Assembly (NCBI GenBank): GCA_023251115.1
Contig: JAHEZK010000002.1
Location: 61,914-125,913, forward strand
Direction of reading: 5' to 3'
Origin: Nitrosomicrobium frigidum (SeqCode)
GTDB taxonomy: Archaea; Thermoproteota; Nitrososphaeria; Nitrososphaerales; Nitrososphaeraceae
Length of the DNA stretch: 64,000 nt
Position numbers and translations under genes: made by a program. The notes under the pieces are model-generated. The model was not told where the DNA came from. It worked only from the letters and a program-made list of their open reading frames with translations, and did no database searches. Of the stretch, positions 18,607 to 26,814 are shown in pieces; the first letter of the stretch is position 1, and each line of letters begins with the position of its first letter.

Positions 18607-19092
18607 TTGTTAATGTTATATTATAGCCACCAACATTGTGTTTTATTGTATGAGATTTACATTGACGGGTCAAGTAGAGGAAACCCGGGGCCTTCAGGCA
18701 TAGGTGTAATAGCATTTAAGGAAAATAAGAGGATTTTAAGCTATAGGGAATTTATTGGAATCAAGACAAACAATCAGGCAGAATACTTTGCATTAAAAAG
18801 GGCATTGCAGATAACCAATTTTCATACTAAAAGTATTAGAATCAAATCAGACAGTATATTGTTGGTAAACCAACGGTCTAAAAAATACAAGATAAGAAAT
18901 AGTGAATTAAAAATAATGTCAATGGAAATCTCCAATCTTGAAAAGTCATTTGATCTTGTTGAATATAGGCACATTATGAGAGCTGAAAATCACGAAGCAG
19001 ATTTACAAGCAAATTCTGCTGTGGACGATTATGTTAAATATCAAAAAAGTAAAATACAAAATGGCAGCAGTGAAGATTCAGAGTTATACTAA
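18607..19092 (+). CDS. rnhA: Ribonuclease HI-family protein
   Basis: RNase HI cleaves RNA in RNA-DNA hybrids. The catalytic acidic residues are all visible: Asp in IYIDGSSRGNPGPSG, Glu in NNQAEYFALKRAL, Asp in IKSDSILLV and Asp in NHEADLQAN. The short form matches archaeal/RnhA-like proteins lacking the basic protrusion. The start is uncertain: TTG 18607, ATG 18613 and TTG 18646 are in frame. A TTATATTA element (about 18616-18624) would place a leaderless start at 18646, which leaves only LYE before the first strand. Confidence 0.88.
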   Translation: MLMLYYSHQHCVLLYEIYIDGSSRGNPGPSGIGVIAFKENKRILSYREFIGIKTNNQAEYFALKRALQITNFHTKSIRIKSDSILLVNQRSKKYKIRNSELKIMSMEISNLEKSFDLVEYRHIMRAENHEADLQANSAVDDYVKYQKSKIQNGSSEDSELY

Positions 19093-19187
19093 GACTCAAT
19101 TACATGATGAAAAGGCATTAGACTGAGCTGCCAATAATTCAAAAAATCTAAAGATTTATCTTATCTACATAAATAATTTTTCATAAT

Positions 19188-19712
19188 TTGTTAGATGAAA
19201 GATCTCGCCTTCCAACTATTATCAAGAACGTGATAGTTCTTGTTTTGGGAGTTTTGATAGCTGTTTCACTTTACCATTATCTTGAAACTAAATTTGACAA
19301 TCCTCAGCCCTTTTTCGTGATATATGATGACACGATGGCTCCGACACTCAATGTAAACGATCTAATATTCATTGGTGATGGACAAATGTTTAACACTACT
19401 AAAGTGGGGGACCTGATAGTGTTTAATAAGCCGGCCGGGGAGGACCGAATAATTGTACACAGAATTACCGAAATAACGTTGGAGAACAGCAAAAGAATAA
19501 TTATAACCAAAGGAGACGCTACGCCCGTATCTATACCAGGTATTGATTTCCCAGTAGACAGTAAGAATTACATTGGAAAAGTCAAACTGGTAATTCCAGA
19601 AATTGGGCTACTTTTGGTTCCACCCATTAGTTATATCCTACTTGCAGCGATAATCTCTGTTATAGCCATGGTCATATTTTTCTATGGAAGGAAAAAAGCT
19701 CCTCAAACATAA
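19188..19712 (+). CDS. Signal peptidase I-like membrane protein (S26 family) with Thr at the nucleophile position
   Basis: The 174-residue protein has an N-terminal membrane helix (about 11-30), an S26-like domain (about 42-140) and a C-terminal helix (about 142-167). The ER/archaeal signal-peptidase blocks are recognisable: DDTMAPTLNVNDLIF (normally S-M-x-P-T-L), VGDLIVF, IIVHRITEI with His 91, and TKGDATP with Asp 110. The residue aligned with the catalytic Ser is Thr 49. It may be a Thr-dependent protease or an inactive relative. It stands alone. Confidence 0.8.
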   Translation: MLDERSRLPTIIKNVIVLVLGVLIAVSLYHYLETKFDNPQPFFVIYDDTMAPTLNVNDLIFIGDGQMFNTTKVGDLIVFNKPAGEDRIIVHRITEITLENSKRIIITKGDATPVSIPGIDFPVDSKNYIGKVKLVIPEIGLLLVPPISYILLAAIISVIAMVIFFYGRKKAPQT

Positions 19713-19877
19713 AGAACATTTCAGAGGAATACATCATACTCATCAGTCCACTACAGATATTTTGGTGAAATTTTGATTTGGGTTACAAATTGTTATTGTA
19801 TATGCTCCCCAATTCATCCACTCAATCTAAACAGATATTTATCGAATATGAGCGTATAAACATGGGGGGTTTTATCC

Positions 19878-20978
19878 CTGGGAATTCCTGAAAAAATCAA
19901 AGCTATCCAAGAAGAGATCCATAGGACGCAAATAAACAAGGCGACAGAATTTCATATTGGAATTCTTAAAGCAAAAATAGCAAAACTTAGACGAGAATTA
20001 GATGAAAACAGGCATGGCAAGACCGTTTCTTCCGGTAAGGAAAACGAGGGATTCAATGTTCGAAAGTCTGGAGATGCGTCAGTAGTTCTAGTAGGACTGC
20101 CCAGTGTTGGAAAATCTACATTGCTCAATGCATTAACAAACGCAAATTCTCGTACAGGGTCTTATAAATTTACAACACTAACAGCTGTGCCAGGAATGAT
20201 GCAGTACAACGGTTCTAAAATTCAGATACTCGATCTCCCAGGTATCGTTGAAGGTGCATCGAAGGGAAGGGGTTTAGGAAAGAAAGTTCTTTCTGTCGCA
20301 AGAAACGCGGATTTGGTTATTATGGTTCTAGATGTATTTCAACCAGAATTATTGGAGATGCTGGAAAGTGAGCTGCATGAAGTGGGTATTAGAATCAACA
20401 AAAAATTTCCACAAGTGCATATAGAAAAAGCACATATTGGAGGACTTTCTGTCCATAACCAAGTTTCTAGCATTCCAGATGATCTGATAAAAGAGGTTCT
20501 CCGAATTCATGGGATAAGCAATGGTCGCATAATGATCAAAGAGCCAAACCTGACCATAGAGCAGTTGATTGACGTTGTTTCTGGAAATAGGATTTATCTA
20601 CCTTCACTGGTTGTGTTAAATAAAATCGATCTTGTAGATGGTAAATTTGTTTCGGAGATTGAAAAAAAGATTCAAAGTTTTATTCCTATCTCCGCTGATC
20701 TCAAAATAAACACTGAAGACTTGAAAAGATCGATTTATGAAAAACTTGCGTTTATTAGAGTCTTCCTTAAACCAAGAGGCGATAAAATTGATAATGAACC
20801 CCTCATAATGAATCAAAACTGCACTATTAGAGACGTTTGCCAAAAAATCCACAGGAATTTTGTTAAAGATTTCAAATTTGCTTATGTTTGGGGCAGCAGT
20901 GTTAAATTTAGTTCCCAAAAGGTAGGATTGGATCACGTTTTGAAAGACAATGATGTTTTGAGAATAATCTTAAAATAA
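19878..20978 (+). CDS. drg: Drg-family (Rbg/DRG) GTPase with non-standard start
   Basis: This is an Obg-superfamily GTPase linked to translation. In frame are the N-terminal helices GIPEKIKAIQEEIHRTQINKA, P-loop LVGLPSVGKST, switch/G3 DLPGIVEGAS, G4 VLNKIDLV and a C-terminal TGS domain. No ATG, GTG or TTG exists in frame between the stop at 19857 and the P-loop (first TTG at 20121). The full family N-terminus is encoded from CTG 19878 (CTG-GGA-ATT-CCT). Alternatively ATG 19862 becomes in frame if the six-G run at 19864-19869 had one G fewer. 366 codons from CTG fits the family. Confidence 0.85.
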   Translation: MGIPEKIKAIQEEIHRTQINKATEFHIGILKAKIAKLRRELDENRHGKTVSSGKENEGFNVRKSGDASVVLVGLPSVGKSTLLNALTNANSRTGSYKFTTLTAVPGMMQYNGSKIQILDLPGIVEGASKGRGLGKKVLSVARNADLVIMVLDVFQPELLEMLESELHEVGIRINKKFPQVHIEKAHIGGLSVHNQVSSIPDDLIKEVLRIHGISNGRIMIKEPNLTIEQLIDVVSGNRIYLPSLVVLNKIDLVDGKFVSEIEKKIQSFIPISADLKINTEDLKRSIYEKLAFIRVFLKPRGDKIDNEPLIMNQNCTIRDVCQKIHRNFVKDFKFAYVWGSSVKFSSQKVGLDHVLKDNDVLRIILK

Positions 20979-21048
20979 GAGTTTCTAAATGGATACCTTG
21001 AATTTGGAAAACTTAAAATCTACGTTTTTGAGGTATGTATAAGGACTC

Positions 21049-22773
21049 TTGAAACACCCAAAGGTCGTTCTTACAGCAGATCGCACGCTCATGTCACCAT
21101 ATAGAGGTATCTCGTTAGCATCATTTTTCGGTTGCGCACCAGCTATTGATCCAAATAGGGCACATGATACATTATTGTACAAAATACTCGGCAACCAAGT
21201 TACACCCAGATTATTGTTTGATTTTATTTGTAATCCTATTTCTCATCATAACGGTATTGCAGATTACGCCCCCTACGGGCTTAGAAAGGTAGAAGCTTCT
21301 CTGGTTCGAGACGGATATAGTAAGGAGGATGTAGTAGTCGCACACCCTGATTTTGTGGAAAAATTCATCGGTCCTGAAACTGAGGTTGTAGGAACATACG
21401 AAATGGATCCCCTTGGCATGGGACCTGTAACTATGACATTTACTTACGGGCGGAAGCAGATATCATATGATGAATTTTACAACAAAGATCTACACATGAG
21501 AATTAACAGGGCAAAAGAAAAAAACGGAAGTAAAGCAAAAGTGATTGCTGGTGCATCCGGTACCTGGCAGTATAATTATGATCCTGCAAAAATAGAAGAA
21601 TATGGATTATATGGAATCGTTGAGGGCGATTTGGGGGGAATAGCCCCTGAAATTGACGGCGCTGGAGCGAAGTTTTTTGATGCCTTGATAAACAATGAGC
21701 TGGATACAGCAAATCCATTTAAGAAGAATCCATTCAAAGTTGAGATAAAAGAATTTGAAAGAGATGACAACACCTATCATGGCAGATTCATTCATTATTG
21801 GAACGAACCTAGCGTTGATGAAATACCAACTATAATCAACCCCAGTATGCATGGAATGATTGAGGTAATGAGAGGCTGTGGACGCGGCTGCAAGTTTTGC
21901 GATGTAACTCTAAGACCATTAAGATATTACCCCGTTGAGAAAGTCGTAAAAGAAATTGAAATCAACATGAAATATGGTGGGTTGAAGAATGCGTGGGTTC
22001 ACAGCGATGATATTTTTGTATACGGTTTGAATCCCAGAACGACCAAAAACATGCAACCAAACCGTGAAGCTCTAGAAGAATTGTTTTCAGGAATAATGTC
22101 TACCGGAATTGAACATACTAATCCCACCCATGGGACTCTTGCAGGAGCTATTGCTGACGAGAGATTAATACCAAATATTTCTAAAATAATTAGGGCATCA
22201 CCTGACAATATGATAGGTATTCAATGCGGTTTTGAAACTGGCAGTATACGATTAATCGGCAAATATGCAGATAGAAAGTTATCTCCATTCAAACCTTCTG
22301 AATGGCACTGGGTGGTAAAAAATGGAATAAAGACATTAAATGAAAACTATTGGGTACCCGCATTTACATTAATAATGGGACTGGATAATGATGAAACTGT
22401 CGAAGACAGCTGGGATACAATTGAATTAATTCATTCTTTGGAAATGGAACAACCAGATTCAAAGTTCACCACTACTCCACTGACATTTGTTCCAATAGGA
22501 TTGCTAGAAAAATCAGACTTCTTTGATATTGGAAATACCATGGATCCTCCTAAATTGGGAGTGATGTACAAAACATGGCAACATAATTTCAAATATGGAA
22601 TTCAGAAATTTATGCATAAAGTAGGCCGAGACAATCCAATAAAGAATGTCTTTTTTGCAGGACTCGCTAGAACATTAGGCGGAGTTCCATTAGGTGCAAT
22701 GGAGAGATATGCTCGAAGAAGGGGCCCTGAACACGAAAGAGTAATTGAGAAAATAAAGGCAAAATATTGGTAA
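21049..22773 (+). CDS. Radical SAM protein with cobalamin-binding-like N-terminal region
   Basis: The 574-residue enzyme carries the radical SAM [4Fe-4S] motif C277-GRG-C281-KF-C284 (CxxxCxxC) after about 270 residues that resemble the B12-binding-type N-terminus of large archaeal radical SAM proteins. The segment IQCGFETGS and later TLIMGLDNDETVEDSW fit the SAM barrel. The start TTG follows a TATA-like TATGTATAA about 15 bases upstream. The substrate is unknown. Tetraether-lipid ring or cross-link synthases (Grs/Tes) belong to this general class and are one candidate function, unproven. Confidence 0.82.
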   Translation: MKHPKVVLTADRTLMSPYRGISLASFFGCAPAIDPNRAHDTLLYKILGNQVTPRLLFDFICNPISHHNGIADYAPYGLRKVEASLVRDGYSKEDVVVAHPDFVEKFIGPETEVVGTYEMDPLGMGPVTMTFTYGRKQISYDEFYNKDLHMRINRAKEKNGSKAKVIAGASGTWQYNYDPAKIEEYGLYGIVEGDLGGIAPEIDGAGAKFFDALINNELDTANPFKKNPFKVEIKEFERDDNTYHGRFIHYWNEPSVDEIPTIINPSMHGMIEVMRGCGRGCKFCDVTLRPLRYYPVEKVVKEIEINMKYGGLKNAWVHSDDIFVYGLNPRTTKNMQPNREALEELFSGIMSTGIEHTNPTHGTLAGAIADERLIPNISKIIRASPDNMIGIQCGFETGSIRLIGKYADRKLSPFKPSEWHWVVKNGIKTLNENYWVPAFTLIMGLDNDETVEDSWDTIELIHSLEMEQPDSKFTTTPLTFVPIGLLEKSDFFDIGNTMDPPKLGVMYKTWQHNFKYGIQKFMHKVGRDNPIKNVFFAGLARTLGGVPLGAMERYARRRGPEHERVIEKIKAKYW

Positions 22774-22816
22774 CGGTCTAAGAAAACAAGGCCATATTTC
22801 ATTTACTTTATCATGT

Positions 22817-23476
22817 TTACCTGTCGCCTACGATAAGGTATCGCCAGTGTTTTTCTCTAGCCCTACTTATACCGATTCTAGTAGTACTGACTACCTTATC
22901 AGGCTTTATCCCATCTTCTATGTGTAATAACGATTGCCTATCAGATAAGCTCAATCCATTATGAGATCTGTTAATATCCAGAGCCCTCGTTAATTTTCCA
23001 GGCCCGTTTGTTAGATTTAATTTATTCTGCACATTACATCGTTCCATCATTGAGCTTATTCCCTCTGTTGGTATCAATGATCTTATTAGCACGGCACCTG
23101 CATAATGATTAGGAGAATGTGCAGTAACATTCATACAATGATGTATCCCATAAATAAAATAAACATAGGCTTTACCAACATCTCCAAACATTACCGAATT
23201 TCTATTTGTCATACCATTAAACGCATGGCTTGCGGGGTCGTCCTTTGAACCGTAAGCTTCCGTTTCGGATATGATTCCAGATAAACGTATTAGCTTACCT
23301 GAGCCTTCATCAAATATTCTGACAAGCTTCTTACCTAGTAGGTCCCTTGCAACTTCTTTCGTACTTCTGGAATAAAATGCAAGACCCGACAACCCCATTG
23401 TGAACTTCAAAATATGAAATGAAAATAATAACATTTTCATTAATAGATAAAGTCGAATATCAATGGTAATGTCCAT
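22817..23476 (-). CDS. 3-methyladenine DNA glycosylase, AAG/MPG family
   Basis: The AAG-type base-excision enzyme removes alkylated purines. Matching blocks are VARDLLGKKLVR, the catalytic Glu region GIISETEAYGSKDDPASHAF, GKAYVYFIYGIHHCMNV, AGAVLIRSLIP and NGPGKLTRAL. AAG is normally about 200 residues. The 219-codon frame has an extra hydrophobic N-terminus, and ATG 23398 (MGLSGLAFYSR) would give a standard 193-residue protein. However, a TATA element about 25-30 bases upstream of 23476 supports the long start. The promoter region is shared with the divergent zinc-finger gene. Confidence 0.9.
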   Translation of the reverse strand: MDITIDIRLYLLMKMLLFSFHILKFTMGLSGLAFYSRSTKEVARDLLGKKLVRIFDEGSGKLIRLSGIISETEAYGSKDDPASHAFNGMTNRNSVMFGDVGKAYVYFIYGIHHCMNVTAHSPNHYAGAVLIRSLIPTEGISSMMERCNVQNKLNLTNGPGKLTRALDINRSHNGLSLSDRQSLLHIEDGIKPDKVVSTTRIGISRAREKHWRYLIVGDR

Positions 23477-23529
23477 TTTTAGGATGAATTTGATAATAAT
23501 ATAAATACCAAAAAATAGATATTTGAATT

Positions 23530-23736
23530 GTGTTCAAATTTCACAAGTTTAGTTTTTTTAATAAAAATACCTGCGATTATTGTGGAAAAAATTTCAAGAC
23601 ATTAGAAAAACTTATGCAGCATTTTCAAATTACTCACGATAACAAGACATATGAATGTAAAAAATGTAATGTAAAGTTCGAAGGAATGGAAGTAATGCGG
23701 GATCACATTAGAAAAAATCATAGTTACAAAAAGTAG
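23530..23736 (+). CDS. Small two-finger C2H2 zinc-finger protein
   Basis: A 68-residue basic protein consists of two C2H2 fingers. The first has C-x2-C then H-x4-H (CDYCGKNF...HFQITH); the second has CKKCNVKF...HIRKNH. A GTG start at 23530 lies about 27 bases after AATATAAAT, the spacing of a leaderless archaeal transcript. Classical C2H2 fingers suggest nucleic-acid binding; the target is unknown. Similar mini zinc-finger genes occur elsewhere in this window. Confidence 0.82.
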   Translation: MFKFHKFSFFNKNTCDYCGKNFKTLEKLMQHFQITHDNKTYECKKCNVKFEGMEVMRDHIRKNHSYKK

Positions 23737-23803
23737 CATAAAAGGCCAAATTACGGGATTGTGGGATAAAACAATAAAATAACCTTAGGTTTCATGAGCT
23801 TTA

Positions 23804-24055
23804 ATGAAATGCTTAAAATGCGGAAAAGAATTTGAGGAAAAAGAAATTGAAGACCCGTCAGCATTGAAATATCCATCGTGTAATGATTGTTGGAAAGAAT
23901 GGACCACATACGGGGTCATGGTAATTAATGAAATGCATTTAGACATGTCATTACCAGAACACAGGAAAGCGTTAAGAAAATATGAAAGAGGATTCTTTGG
24001 TTTGGATAAAGTAGAAGAAATAAAGAAAAATCCAGAAAATCCTGAAACGCCTTAA
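23804..24055 (+). CDS. YggX-like Fe(II)-trafficking family protein with N-terminal zinc ribbon
   Basis: The 83-residue protein opens with MKCLKCGKEFE and has CNDCWKEW, forming a Cys4 site (Cys 3, 6, 26 and 29). It continues as VINEMHLDMSLPEHRKALRKYERGFFG, which resembles the C-terminal half of bacterial YggX (W-x-W...INE..L...PEHR..L...FF). YggX limits oxidative damage to Fe-S clusters, so a similar iron role is possible. The zinc-ribbon-like N-terminus is not part of E. coli YggX. Confidence 0.7.
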   Translation: MKCLKCGKEFEEKEIEDPSALKYPSCNDCWKEWTTYGVMVINEMHLDMSLPEHRKALRKYERGFFGLDKVEEIKKNPENPETP

Positions 24056-24513
24056 TTGAGTATTACTTTGGCAAGAGTCGTTGGAATATTTTTCAAAACC
24101 CGGTCTCTGTTTGGATTAAGAAATAGTGCTTCTTTTAAACAGAGCATCAATTTATTCCTTTGATTGTCTTCAAGTGAAGAGAATATATCCAAAATCAATT
24201 TTGGATCTAATTTGTCAAAGAGCTTGACACTACTTAATGTCACTAGATAACAATGCAAAATTTGCGTAAGCTTATCAGGTTCAATTTCTGAGATCACTTT
24301 CATCCATGTTCTTGTTAAATCTATCAACTTGTTATCATCTACCAAATTTAGGGAACTCAAGCTCCTTATCATAGTCTCCTTTTTTTCAGACTCTGACATT
24401 TCGATCAATTCCCTGGTTTTAGTTCTGCAAACAGAAGTTTTTAGAAATTCTGGAAGATTGGCTATAATAAAAATCAAGTTTTCGATATCTCCGTCACTTG
24501 AGTGGCCAGCCAT
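24052..24513 (-). CDS. Uncharacterised all-helical protein
   Basis: The 153-residue soluble protein is predicted to be almost entirely alpha-helical, with Leu-rich repeating segments resembling ARM/HEAT-like helices (LIDLTRTWMKVI, ILHCYLVTLSSVK, LILDIFSSL). No motif or family is recognised. The gene overlaps the end of the convergent YggX-like gene by 4 bases. A TATA-like AT-rich stretch lies about 25 bases before the ATG at 24511-24513. Confidence 0.7.
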   Translation of the reverse strand: MAGHSSDGDIENLIFIIANLPEFLKTSVCRTKTRELIEMSESEKKETMIRSLSSLNLVDDNKLIDLTRTWMKVISEIEPDKLTQILHCYLVTLSSVKLFDKLDPKLILDIFSSLEDNQRNKLMLCLKEALFLNPNRDRVLKNIPTTLAKVILN

Positions 24514-24713
24514 AATTGATTATCAAATATGAAATATTTATAGCGTATTTAATATGTTATTTCTTCTTCCACAGGTTTCATTCAATATCCAATCAATTGG
24601 TAGTGATTGATGATGTACTAATAATTTGGGAAATCAGATGATAGTAAGCATTACAAAAATGATCTGCAAAAATGCTCATATACTTATAATCACATATTAT
24701 TATTAATTAAAAA

Positions 24714-25112
24714 ATGTCAGAATTGAGTGAAATTAAAAGAGTCTTTGAGGGTCTGAATACTCTGTATGAAATCCATCTTCCAAAGATTCATCCAAAACTC
24801 ATTCATGACTTGTTGATGAGAAATCGTAATAGCCCTGATAAGGACCCTTTTTATTTAATTGAAGTGTTTACTAAACCAGAAATTAATTCAGAAGAAATGC
24901 GGACTTATATAATTAGCAAGACTGGGATGAATCCGACAATACATGATAGCGGTACTCATTACGCATTTAACGATAAATTAACACTGGAATTTCTCAAAGA
25001 GCTCTCAGATATGAAAGATGTCGTCGCTGTGTATGGTGACTACATGGGAGGAGTCACCGGCGTGGGAGCATCACATGATCATAGAGAGCATGAACATGGA
25101 TGGATAAAGTGA
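24714..25112 (+). CDS. Uncharacterised protein with His-rich C-terminus
   Basis: The 132-residue protein looks like a small alpha/beta domain (an EVFTKPEINSEEMRTYIISKTG strand-helix and a DVVAVYGDYMGG strand). It ends in a histidine- and acid-rich tail, ASHDHREHEHGWIK, able in principle to bind a transition metal. Its own AT-rich promoter sits just upstream, with an ATTATTATTAATTAAAAA stretch before the ATG. Family not recognised. Confidence 0.75.
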   Translation: MSELSEIKRVFEGLNTLYEIHLPKIHPKLIHDLLMRNRNSPDKDPFYLIEVFTKPEINSEEMRTYIISKTGMNPTIHDSGTHYAFNDKLTLEFLKELSDMKDVVAVYGDYMGGVTGVGASHDHREHEHGWIK

Positions 25113-25167
25113 TTTCTAGTTTCAGTCGACTTCCTTAGTAAGCGCCAAAAAACAAAGATAGAGATAA

Positions 25168-25518
25168 TCATTGAATTAATTTTAGGACCTTGGCTATTAC
25201 ATTTGGGTGATCTGCATCCACTTCTGTTGTAACCAGGAGGAGATGATCGGTATCCAGAGGAGCGGTAATTCGCTTAATCTTTTCATACTCTGCCATAGCA
25301 TACTTTCCTTTGCCAACTTTGGATGCCAAGGAATTCCGCAATCCCCATCTCGCAAGTGCTTGCAAATTAGATCTCTTCGTTTCTTCAGCAGTCAACAAAT
25401 TAGCCAGCCCTTCACGCTGACCACCAAATTTTATTTCTCCTGACTCGTCACACACTCCGGCAAAACGAATTTTTGGATCAAGTGCTAATATCTCTTTGCA
25501 TAACTTTTCATAATCCAT
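25168..25518 (-). CDS. DUF6659-like small protein
   Basis: The 116-residue protein (MDYEKLCKEILALDPKIRFAGVCDESGEIKFGGQ...) looks like the roadblock/profilin-like small proteins that are repeated many times in Nitrososphaeria genomes (DUF6659 as I recall). The N-terminal helix, a GVCDESGEIKFGG hairpin and a late LLLVTTEVDAD strand fit such a fold. Function unknown. It is monocistronic, with a TATATAAAA element about 25 bases upstream of the ATG. Confidence 0.7.
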   Translation of the reverse strand: MDYEKLCKEILALDPKIRFAGVCDESGEIKFGGQREGLANLLTAEETKRSNLQALARWGLRNSLASKVGKGKYAMAEYEKIKRITAPLDTDHLLLVTTEVDADHPNVIAKVLKLIQ

Positions 25519-25693
25519 TTTAAATATTATCTTTAATCAAAATCTACTATATAAAATTGTGTCACCTAGTGGCATTCTTTTTTGGTATAGTAGCATGAAC
25601 CTTGCCTGTATGACTATGCCCCGGCACACAGACTAAAAGCCTCATGATCAATCACAATAGTTTATTCTTTAAAACTTAGTATCACTTGATTAT

Positions 25694-25704
25694 CCTTATA
25701 TTTA
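25694..25704 (+). promoter_or_regulatory. TATA box of purA
   Basis: CCTTATATTTA is centred about 30 bases upstream of the purA ATG at 25729, the spacing of a leaderless or very short-leader archaeal transcript. Confidence 0.5.
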
Positions 25705-25728
25705 CTTGTAACTTTATGTGAACTGGAA

Positions 25729-26730
25729 ATGACCTGTAAAGTAATAGTCGGAGGCTTTTACGGAGATGAAGGAAAGGGAAAGATAATCGCATATCTGTCT
25801 ATAAAGGACAATCCAAAAATAGCAGTAAGAGGAGGCGTTGGTGCAAACGCCGGTCACACTTTTGTTCACAACAATCAAACCTACAAGGTGCGCATGCTGC
25901 CAAGCGCTGTTTTAAATCCTGAAACCCAGCTCTTGATAGGAGCAGGAGTCCTCATAACACCGGAAGTCTTGATAGATGAGTCTCGCAAGTATAATGCTGA
26001 AAATAGAACAATAATTGATAATCATTGCGGGATAATTGATGAGTCACATATTACAAGGGATAAAGAGAATTCACACCTTAGGAATATTGTTGGAACCACT
26101 GGAACTGGCACTGGCCCGGCAAATTCGGATCGAGCATTGAGGATCTTGAATCTTGCAAAAAATGTGGATGATTTAAAGAAATATCTTGGCAATGTTTCCG
26201 ATATTGTCAATGAATCTATCGACAAAAGTCAATCAGTACTCATAGAAGGAACACAAGGAACATTTCTGTCTTTGTACCACGGCGATTATCCATTTGTGAC
26301 TTCTAAAGATGTTACTGCTTCGGGTATATGTTCAGACGTTGGAATAGGACCCAAGAAGGTCGACGATGTTATTTTAGTCTTTAAGGCATATGTTACCCGC
26401 GTAGGTGGTGGGCCACTGGAAAATGAAATTAGCCCTGATGAAGCCGCCAAATTAGGTTGGGTAGAATACGGAAGTGTAACTGGCCGACAAAGAAGGGCAT
26501 CCCCTTTTAACTTGGAATTAGCCAAAAAATCGATAAAAATAAACAGCGCCACGCAGCTAGCCGTTACTAAACTAGACGTAGTATTTCCGGAATGTGCAGG
26601 CCTAACGGAATATTCTAAATTGCCTTCTAAACCAAGGAAATTTATTGAGAACATAGAGGCCAATCTCGGAGTTAAAGTTGTACTAATAGGTACTGGGGCT
26701 GATATTAACCAAATAATAGATCGTCGGTAA
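25729..26730 (+). CDS. purA: Adenylosuccinate synthetase
   Basis: PurA joins IMP and aspartate using GTP in AMP synthesis. The 333-residue protein begins VIVGGFYGDEGKGKI (the GTP-binding G-x-x-x-G-D-E-G-K-G-K motif), followed by GGVGANAGHTF, the SGICSDVG region and the late switch with TRVGGGPLENEI and GSVTGRQRR. At 333 residues it is the compact archaeal form, about 100 residues shorter than bacterial PurA. Confidence 0.95.
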   Translation: MTCKVIVGGFYGDEGKGKIIAYLSIKDNPKIAVRGGVGANAGHTFVHNNQTYKVRMLPSAVLNPETQLLIGAGVLITPEVLIDESRKYNAENRTIIDNHCGIIDESHITRDKENSHLRNIVGTTGTGTGPANSDRALRILNLAKNVDDLKKYLGNVSDIVNESIDKSQSVLIEGTQGTFLSLYHGDYPFVTSKDVTASGICSDVGIGPKKVDDVILVFKAYVTRVGGGPLENEISPDEAAKLGWVEYGSVTGRQRRASPFNLELAKKSIKINSATQLAVTKLDVVFPECAGLTEYSKLPSKPRKFIENIEANLGVKVVLIGTGADINQIIDRR

Positions 26731-26814
26731 GAAAATTAGTTTGGAAGAGAAATACTTTCTTCCAGACAAGTCTTTTCGCATGATTTTAATAATGTAGTTT
26801 TAAAATGTAGAGCA

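Noticed and set aside
19100..19140. C/D-box guide RNA candidate (ATGATGA...CTGA)
   Set aside because: Only one C-like and one D-like box are present, with no second pair at the right spacing.
19862..19891. Ten-codon frame ATG GGG GGT ... TGA in front of the Drg GTPase as a leader peptide
   Set aside because: It is more simply explained as the beginning of the GTPase gene with a G-run length question; no evidence for a separate peptide.
25560..25680. Minus-strand 27-29 codon frame (CVPGHSHTGKVHAT...)
   Set aside because: Interesting Cys/His content, but too short, with no promoter at the right distance; no independent support.
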